Below are positions 58,801-64,000 of a DNA stretch of 64,000 nucleotides, piece after piece; within the stretch, counting starts at the first letter, position 1, and each line of letters starts with the position of its first letter. The notes beneath the pieces are model-generated. The model was not told the origin of the DNA and made no database searches. It was given only the letters and a program-made list of their open reading frames with translations. This stretch comes from Petrolisthes cinctipes (taxonomy: Eukaryota; Arthropoda; Malacostraca; Decapoda; Porcellanidae), in assembly GCA_033782935.1 (NCBI GenBank), contig JAWQEG010001241.1, forward strand, positions 1 to 64,000. Direction: 5' to 3'. The translations under genes were made by a program, and so were the position numbers.

Positions 58801-61788
58801 CGGGAATCGTCATTGTCCCGGCAGTGACAACTTTTTTATATCAAAAGTTTAGCTGATTTTAAATTAAATTTTGAGTGTTGAAGAACTCTTACTATTTAAC
58901 TATTCATTATTAAACATAAGGAAATACGTTTGAGTAGTTTAGAACAAGAATAACCGTGAAATACCCAGAAAAAATAGCACTGGGTGAAACAACGTCATTC
59001 CTACTTGCCTGCCCATGACACACTGAGGGACAGTGGCCAGGGGCACGGACTTATATGGAGGCCGGAGGGTGGCGGAGGTACGACACTCACCAGTCAGGAG
59101 TACCAACATTACATCACACTGTTTTAGGGATGGTAACGAAACTTTTTTTGCCGACTGTACTTGTGAAGACTAAAATGACATCTGTAGAATGGGTAGCCAC
59201 CTCACAATGACATCAACTCAAAATTAACTTTTACACTATTTACACTATATTTACATATGTAAGTATATTTTCACACTTGAATTTCGTTATAAAACATGTC
59301 AGAATCACATTTTTCAATGCAACAATATGAAATATAATGCCACTGTTGTTTTTACGTACTATTGAGGACAGTATTTCTTTCCACTTAGGGGTAACTAATA
59401 CAGTAATCTGACCATTGTGTTCATGTACTCTATGATATTATTGATTTGATTTGTGTGTGGCTGTTTAGTGGAAATTAGAAGCTGCTTCTAAATTTATAAT
59501 TAAGATCATTATACAGCTCATTGTTAGAGAAAAGCATTCATAATTTTACTAAAGTTACCTCTATGTGGAAAGAAATTTTTTCAGCAATAGTACAAACAGT
59601 ATATGGTAATTACAGGAAAAAGGAGTGATGAAAATATGTCCTTCAACCCTCACTGTTCGTGTAAGACTGACTGGTGGTGGCTGAGATCATAGTGAGATGG
59701 CTGTAGCCAAGTCCCTTGCTGCCACCCACAGTGTTGCCAATCAGAAACTAGCTTATAAGGGACCGCGCAAATTAAAAAACTGTGCTGTTGAATGAATGCT
59801 ACACCAGCGGTGCTCCAGACTTGTTGCTAGTTGCGAAAATTTACTACACTTGCGAATTACGGGTTAAGGTGTAGAATGAGACGTATGCACAGGTGCGTTC
59901 TATTCTATGTATGAAAAGTGGCCCTTTTAAGTATGTCTGTGTCGAATCTGTACACACAATAAAAAAATTATCGAGCAGGAATGGTCTGATGGTTCTGCAA
60001 ATGATATTCACAGCTCATGATGCCTTGGGAATAAACATTATATATTTCTGTATCCATCGTCTGAGGTGTCAGAATATTACACACGATAATTGCACCAATA
60101 TTTTTTTTGTATCATGTGTATAGTCACGAGCTTTGATAAGTATCCTGGTCTTGTTACTAAAGTTTGGAATCATTTGACATATCATGCAGTGAACCAATTA
60201 CAACCCTTATCTTGTATCATTCTTGCTGGAGTTCGTTAATGTATAGGCATACTCTATCATCAGGCTATTCGAAGCAGACCTGTATAGTTATTATGGCTCG
60301 CGACTGTACACATTCAAACACCTAAAGGTCGTGTCGGCCCTCTTGTTTCAAGGTAATATGTGTGTTTATATAATAATAATAATATAAGAGGTAATATATT
60401 TTCACGCATAATATATCAGAAAAAGTAATTGTCCGTCCTGTTTGTTTACAGACTAAATTTGTTCTCTGATATAGTGTGGAAGAACAAGTGACTCTCATAT
60501 TCACCTACAACATAATACATATCCCCGCTAAGGGATATACCGTATTTATATATTAGGTGTTGTGAGGGTAGAATTAAATTAAATTGAGGTGGAAGGAAAA
60601 ACTCCCTAGGGAGGAGGCGACAAAACATGTAGCAGAGAAGAGGGACAGCAAATTGTTAGGGGAGAGTAACAACACACACACACACACACACACACCTTAT
60701 CAGTCATCTTGCCTGCCAACGCTGACCCTGCCACGTCCGACACCTGTACATTCACGTTCCTCTCACTACCCAACACAAGCCGCTTCAGGTAAAAGTCCAC
60801 ACCCATGGATGCCTGTGGAAGGTGTACAATGAAGGGAAATAATTGTGTCATGAAAATTGGTTATGCTTATATCTTAAGTTTTATCTCTTAATCTAAAATC
60901 ATATAGGGAGTTTCAAAGTTATTTAGGGGGTCGTTTGCTGTGCATGGACGCTTCGGAGTTTACGTAGCGCTCCAATTAAACACTGCATCAAAACAGAATC
61001 CCCTACTCGTACGTTGAGGTAATCTGTTAGAGCTCTGGCTTAGTTTGGAGGAATCTGTAACCTTCCAATTCGCTTTGTAACATTGAAGATCTTAAGTGCG
61101 TTGATGGCCAGACGTTGATAAAAATACAGTGATGTTACGCTTAGTTTGTGAAACATTGGACAGTTTAATGGGACGTGCAGTCGTTTCATTCTCGTCAGGG
61201 AAGGAGAAAAACACAATTTGTCACCCATTTTTCTTGTTAATTGTGTAATTAAGTATAGTAGTTCCGGGCCGATGAAGGGGAAACACTGTCATACCCACTG
61301 CACTTAAACAGAGGTGGTGCCAGGAGAACACTTAACAGGTATAAAAAGGTGATTATTCCTCACAGTGATTTATATATGCTCAACACTATATCCCTAACTA
61401 CCATAATGACAGAGAAAAAACAAACAAACAACTAGATTATAAGAAGACGATTATTTCTCATGGTGATTTGTTTATGCTCAACACTATATCCTTCAGCACT
61501 ATACGACATAATAAAATATTTAAGTTTAGTTAGTCTTAGTTTACTTTTACTTTATTTTTGTTTAGTTTTATTTTAGTCTTTAATTTCTAGTTGTAGTTTA
61601 GTACCTCTTTTATATTTTTATTTTTGTTTAGTTTAAAGTTATGAGTTGTATTGTTGACTCACGTGGTAGGCCTTGTTGATGTTGTCTTGTGTGTACCTGA
61701 GTGCCAGTGATGTCTTGCCCACCTGAGGAGTTCCCACCAGTGCCACCTTCACCTGACGCTCCACTGTCTCCTCCTCTGAGTCAGACAT
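54906..61788 (-). CDS. RAB28: RAB28 small GTPase, five exons
   Basis: Joining 61788-61663, 60812-60696, 57635-57465, 56103-56002 and 55064-54906 gives 224 codons, close to the 221 of human RAB28. RAB28 is a divergent Rab that acts at cilia with IFT/BBSome traffic and in photoreceptors (established knowledge). Visible motifs are the P-loop GTPQVGKT (19-26), D68-V-A-G71, NKAD (129-132) and SAK (159-161). The C-terminal CSVM (221-224) is a CAAX box suited to farnesylation, as in RAB28, rather than the usual Rab double-Cys tail. Start MSDSEEE matches the family start. All introns are phase 0 and GT-AG (about 850, 3060, 1361 and 937 bp). Oddities: switch I has Ser44 where Thr is usual, and switch II has Ser67 for Trp and Ser72 for the catalytic Gln. 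The gene is apparently intact. Confidence 0.93.
55693..55988 (+). repeat. (AC)n arrays with a five-fold spacer, RAB28 intron 4
   Basis: The spacer TAACACAGGCACCCACATAC then ACACAACCACACTTTAAAT recurs between (AC)n runs. The array comes within about 14 bp of the exon 4 donor. Confidence 0.93.
56002..56103 (-). CDS. RAB28: RAB28 exon 4
   Basis: Thirty-four codons with the SAKTG motif. The acceptor, GTTAAAG, is weak and follows a T-rich stretch. The donor is AAG then GTTAGT. Confidence 0.9.
56104..56530 (-). repeat. Diverged tandem repeat at the exon 4 boundary, RAB28 intron 3
   Basis: About four units of 105-130 bp. On the gene strand each carries a version of CTTGTATATTTTGTTGTGCA and CTGTAAAGGTGAAGAG. 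This corresponds to the exon 4 acceptor and the first bases of exon 4 (TTGTTAAAG, GTTAAGAG). Confidence 0.65.
56630..56760 (+). repeat. GT-rich minisatellite, left part
   Basis: Units of GTGTGATGGTGTACAAAG. The same array resumes at about 57240-57330 after an unrelated insert. Confidence 0.8.
56760..57240. mobile_element. Unidentified insert splitting a minisatellite
   Basis: About 480 bp of distinct composition. It contains CTATATGCCTGGGCTACCGA and lies between the two halves of the GTGTAATGGTGTACAATG array. No TIR, target duplication or protein motif was established. A SINE or retroelement piece is possible. Confidence 0.4.
57240..57440 (+). repeat. GT-rich minisatellite, right part
   Basis: Continuation of the array at 56630-56760, ending just before the exon 3 donor. 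Confidence 0.75.
57465..57635 (-). CDS. RAB28: RAB28 exon 3
   Basis: Fifty-seven codons with the VYDVT strand and the NKAD guanine-recognition motif. The acceptor is CTCTTCCAG and the donor CAG then GTATGT. Confidence 0.94.
57671..57726. mobile_element. Left part of a split TA-flanked MITE
   Basis: TACAGTTGCGGATATATGAA and GACCCCTCATTGAACATA match, in reverse orientation, the element at 36843-36981. The rest of it resumes at 59865. Confidence 0.75.
57727..58501 (+). mobile_element. PIF/Harbinger-like element with transposase relic
   Basis: TAA flanks both sides (57724-57726 and 58502-58504). The ends AAGGCGGCATCACACCGG and the inverse of CCAGTGTTACACCACCTT match at 13 of 18 positions. Inside, at about 58012-58110, a plus frame reads FYNFHRMNKEHF then IEILEKLKP, with IS(R)KD after a stop. 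This resembles the N-terminal part of Harbinger transposases. It is decayed and too short to be autonomous. Confidence 0.5.
58682..59157. mobile_element. TA-flanked mariner-like MITE, 476 bp
   Basis: CAGTCGGCAAAAAAAGTTTC then GTTACCA at the left is perfectly inverted at the right end (27 bp). TA lies on both sides. No transposase frame. Confidence 0.92.
59158..59864. other. RAB28 intron 2, unassigned insert sequence
   Basis: Unique AT-rich sequence within the split MITE, with no recognisable domain. Confidence 0.45.
59865..59950. mobile_element. Right part of the split TA-flanked MITE
   Basis: TAAGGTGTAGAATGAGACG, GTTCTATTCTATG and TTTAAGTATGTCTGTGTCGA complete the element begun at 57671. 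TA follows at 59951-59952. Confidence 0.7.
60121..60306. mobile_element. TA-flanked mariner-like MITE
   Basis: TAGTCACGAGCTTTGATAAG at the left (first base mutated) and TTATGGCTCGCGACTG at the right. It is the same family as 36984-37146. Confidence 0.78.
60696..60812 (-). CDS. RAB28: RAB28 exon 2
   Basis: Thirty-nine codons covering switch I, the interswitch and switch II. The acceptor is TTCCACAG. The donor, AAG then GTGTGTGTG, is the first unit of a (GT)n microsatellite. Confidence 0.93.
60915..61090 (+). mobile_element. TTAA hairpin element, degenerate, RAB28 intron 1
   Basis: TTTAGGGGGTCG at the left. The right inner arm TTAGTTTGGAGGAATC is clear; the left one is lost. Confidence 0.55.
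61261..61360 (+). repeat. Dispersed 90-bp repeat, copy 2
   Basis: GTTCCGGGCCGATGAAGGGG and AAACACTG, in RAB28 intron 1. Confidence 0.6.
61346..61500 (+). repeat. Tandem duplication, period about 95 bp
   Basis: GATTATTCCTCACAGTGATT and TATGCTCAACACTATATCC recur once with changes. Confidence 0.75.
61663..61788 (-). CDS. RAB28: RAB28 exon 1
   Basis: Forty-two codons with the start codon and the P-loop. It ends CTACCAC before GTGAGT (61662-61657). The initiator is preceded by GGTGCC, a fair start context. Confidence 0.93.
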
Positions 61789-61811
61789 GGCACCAACACC
61801 TCTCCAGGAGT

Positions 61812-61970
61812 CTTCTTCTTTGCTGTACTTTTTTTTTTTCCCTCACCACTCTTGTAGACTAGTTAGCATGGCGAAACCAAACATGCCGCCTCTAGAAGCC
61901 TTCTTTATTGCTGTACTTTTCTTTCCTCACCATTCTCGTAGACTAGTTAGCATGGCGAAACCAAATATAC
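61812..61970 (-). promoter_or_regulatory. Duplicated 84-bp unit in the RAB28 5' flank
   Basis: Two copies of a segment ending in GACTAGTTAGCATGGCGAAA, just upstream of the start codon. On the gene strand each carries GTTTCGCCATGCTAAC (61877-61862 and 61961-61946). This is a quasi-palindrome resembling an RFX X-box with about two mismatches. Confidence 0.5.
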
Positions 61971-62139
61971 AGCCTCAGTTAGATCTGTTGGTACTGTTCG
62001 AAGGTTCTTTATATTTCCTTTATATTTTTGCACTGTCTTTTCCACACACAGTCCACCCGCCACCACATTCAACTCTTACCGTCACTCACAATAGTCTATA
62101 AGGCCAGCACTTCCCCAGCCTCTAGTAACAAACACTATA

Positions 62140-62205
62140 AGTCGCCACTCACACTCGGGCCATCCCAAGCCGCCACCGCCGCCAACCACCTAGAATGAGG
62201 AGGAC
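62140..62205 (-). promoter_or_regulatory. GC-rich segment, possible RAB28 promoter
   Basis: GGCGGCGGTGGCGGCTTGGG on the gene strand, about 400 bp upstream of the start codon. No TATA box was seen. Confidence 0.3.
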
Positions 62206-62417
62206 CAAAGTTAACGAAGTCTGACCACCTGAAATTACCAGATACTGTGTTTATTATTTAATCTGAACCTGTAACAGTAATATGCAGAAATGAGTATCTT
62301 GGAGCCTTGGGTCTAAAATGAGAGGCTGTGAGTGTTATTGTTATTATTCTGCAGAGGATGACACACTATACTGGTTGTGGGCAAGGGAAGGGAAGGGAAG
62401 GGAATGGTGTTGGTACA

Positions 62418-62510
62418 GTTCCGAGTAGATGAAGGGGAAATACTGCCTCATCCGTTGTACATAAATGTTGGGTGTCAGTTGAACCCTTTGTTTGGTATAA
62501 GAAGGTGAGA
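62418..62510 (+). repeat. Dispersed 90-bp repeat, copy 3
   Basis: GTTCCGAGTAGATGAAGGGG and CCTTTGTTTGGTATAAGAAG. Confidence 0.6.
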
Positions 62511-62790
62511 GAGTGAATTAATGAGTAAGACAACAAGAGAGGGAATGGGTGAGTAAGGCACAGAGGGTGACTGAGTGAGTAAGGCACAGAGGGTGACTGA
62601 GTGAGTAAAACGGAGAGAGAGTGAATGAGTGTGTGAGACACAAAGAGAGTGAACGAGTGAGTGAGGCAAATAGAGAAACATTAGAGAGTGAATGAGTGAG
62701 GCAAAGAGAAAAATGTTAGTGAGTGAGTGAGGCAAAGAGAGAAACATGAGTGAGTGAGTGAGGCAGAGGTAGAAACGTGAGTGAGTGTAA
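62500..62790 (+). repeat. GAGTGAGTG-type minisatellite
   Basis: Units such as GAGGCAAAGAGAGAAACATG and AGTGAGTAAGGCACAGAGGG, imperfectly tandem. Confidence 0.85.
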
Positions 62791-63640
62791 TGAGAGGGGC
62801 AGCAGACTGGACGAGACAGTGGTCATTACCAGAAACTTGTGATCTACACTTTTAATCTCCCCTCCCTCTCGTTTGGCTGGCCCGCTAACACACACACACA
62901 CACACCACCTATTAACACTTCCATCAACACTAATATTTATAACATCGATGATCACTTACCGATGCCGACTGCTGCTGATATGAAGTTTATTTATTTTTTC
63001 TTTTACAGAGGATGTTGGGAATCAAAAGTACTCTCTAATTAACACTACATAAATGCCTCAAAGTACGTGGTGGCATTAATAGATTCCACTACCATCTCTT
63101 TCAGTGTTATGTGCTTGTATATTACCAGGAATTTTTCGGGTCACTACCGGTCCATACAAACACACTGGCACCTCTTTTGACACTTCACGCAATAAAACGT
63201 TTCCATGCACGAGTTGTTATCACTTGCCACCGTCACCTTTCCATCCATCCAAGTATCAAATAAACAAATAATCGGTGGACACAGTGGATGGTCAACTCAC
63301 AGGGGAAAAATTGTTATATGTAAACAAAGCAGCTACAACACCACCCATGCCTTCTCCGCCACCGTCACCACCAACACCAACACTAACATTCCTTCCTCAA
63401 CTTCCGTTCTCCCGTATGCTTTGATGGATGGTTGGTGCACGTGGTGGTATGGTTTGTCTGCTGGTACTGATGTTCTGGTACGCTGTGGTGTGTTGTGGTC
63501 CAGTTCATGTCACTAGGTTTCTCGTTGTCGTCGTCGTTGTTGTTGTGTGTGGTCTGTGTGGTGCTACATCTCTCCTCTCTTCTTCTTCCCCTCACGGTGG
63601 CGGCTGTGTTGTTGTGGGTTCTCGTCGTTAGGGCCACCGT
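62791..63640. other. No gene recognised
   Basis: Mixed sequence, GC-richer from 63340. TGGCGGCTGTGTTGTTG at about 63598 could belong to another promoter, but nothing further supports this. Confidence 0.4.
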
Positions 63641-63654
63641 TGCTAGCCTGGTTC

Positions 63655-64000
63655 CCCTCACCCTCTCTCCCTTCTACTCTTCCTCACTCTGTCTCCTCCC
63701 TCCCCTCTACCCCCCTCTGTCTTCTGGTCCCTCACCCTCTCTCCCCTCTACTGTATACTGTATATACCTCACTCTGCCTCCTCCATCCTCCTCTCTTATC
63801 CTCTTTCCCCTTTTTTCTCCTCCTCCCTCACCCTCTCTCCCCTCAACCTCTCTGCTTTCTTGTCCCTCACACTCTATCCCCTCTACTGTATACTTCACTC
63901 TGTCTCCTCCTCCTCCTCCTCCTCCTCCTCCTCCTCCTCCTCCTCCTCCTCCTCCTCCTCCTCCTCCTCCTCCGGTCTCCCCTCTATTGTACTGTACCTC
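63655..64000 (+). repeat. Polypyrimidine region with (CTC)n
   Basis: Repeated CCCTCACCCTCTCTCCCCTC and TACTGTATACT phrases, then about 73 bp of (CTC)n at 63901-63973. Confidence 0.9.

Noticed and set aside
59865..59867. A single large Harbinger element filling all of 57727-59864
   Set aside because: Terminal inverted repeats match better for an end at 58501. The sequence next to 59864 does not resemble the left end.

Overview
The window is animal genomic DNA, most likely from a decapod crustacean. It is intron-rich and gene-poor. It is saturated with (AC)n, (CT)n and trinucleotide arrays, and packed with small DNA transposons. A decayed non-LTR reverse transcriptase at 39.7-40.5 kb is of a type I associate with crustacean genomes. 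The decapod call is an inference from this texture and from the one recognisable gene; no species can be named.

Layout. 1-12.85 kb is one giant near-perfect palindrome: two arms of about 6.3 kb around a spacer of about 165 bp. The left arm differs from the right almost only by one-base indels, mostly in homopolymers. A fold-back read at a contig start is therefore at least as likely as a real inversion. The arms hold one plausible small type II membrane protein (96 aa). 12.9-21.4 kb is mainly microsatellites, minisatellites and a few mobile elements. 21.4-26.5 kb holds a tRNA-derived sequence, transposons and a cluster of hairpin elements. At 26.66-28.35 kb the minus strand carries an unrecognised 563-codon acidic, low-complexity frame that may be one exon of a larger gene. 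A GC-rich, promoter-like stretch lies at 29.95-30.18 kb. 32.5-41.3 kb is the densest transposon graveyard. It has trains of TTAA-flanked hairpin elements, trains of TA-flanked mariner-like MITEs, the RT relic, a LINE-like tail with a 12-bp target duplication, and two possible short plus-strand exons (35,296-35,361 and about 38,619-38,694). 41.3-51.1 kb is satellite-like: a 1.15-kb CATT-based minisatellite, about 1.6 kb of nearly pure pyrimidine, and very long AC and CT arrays.

The only gene recognised with confidence is RAB28. It lies on the minus strand as five exons between 61,788 and 54,906. All introns are in phase 0 and obey GT-AG, and they join to a 224-aa protein ending in a CSVM prenylation box. 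Its switch II region is unusual: Ser replaces the catalytic Gln at position 72. Its introns are hosts for nested transposons, microsatellites and a tandem repeat carrying acceptor-like copies.

The most distinctive non-genic signal is a family of about 27 short hairpin elements. They are typically 150-180 bp, with ends TTAAGGGG / CCCCTTAA and internal inverted arms GATTCCTCCAAA / TTTGGAGGAATC. Many abut end to end so that one TTAA serves two copies. A second class, TA-flanked elements with CAGT-type ends, comprises at least 13 copies in several sequence families and shows the same end-to-end behaviour. No intact transposase is present for either class.
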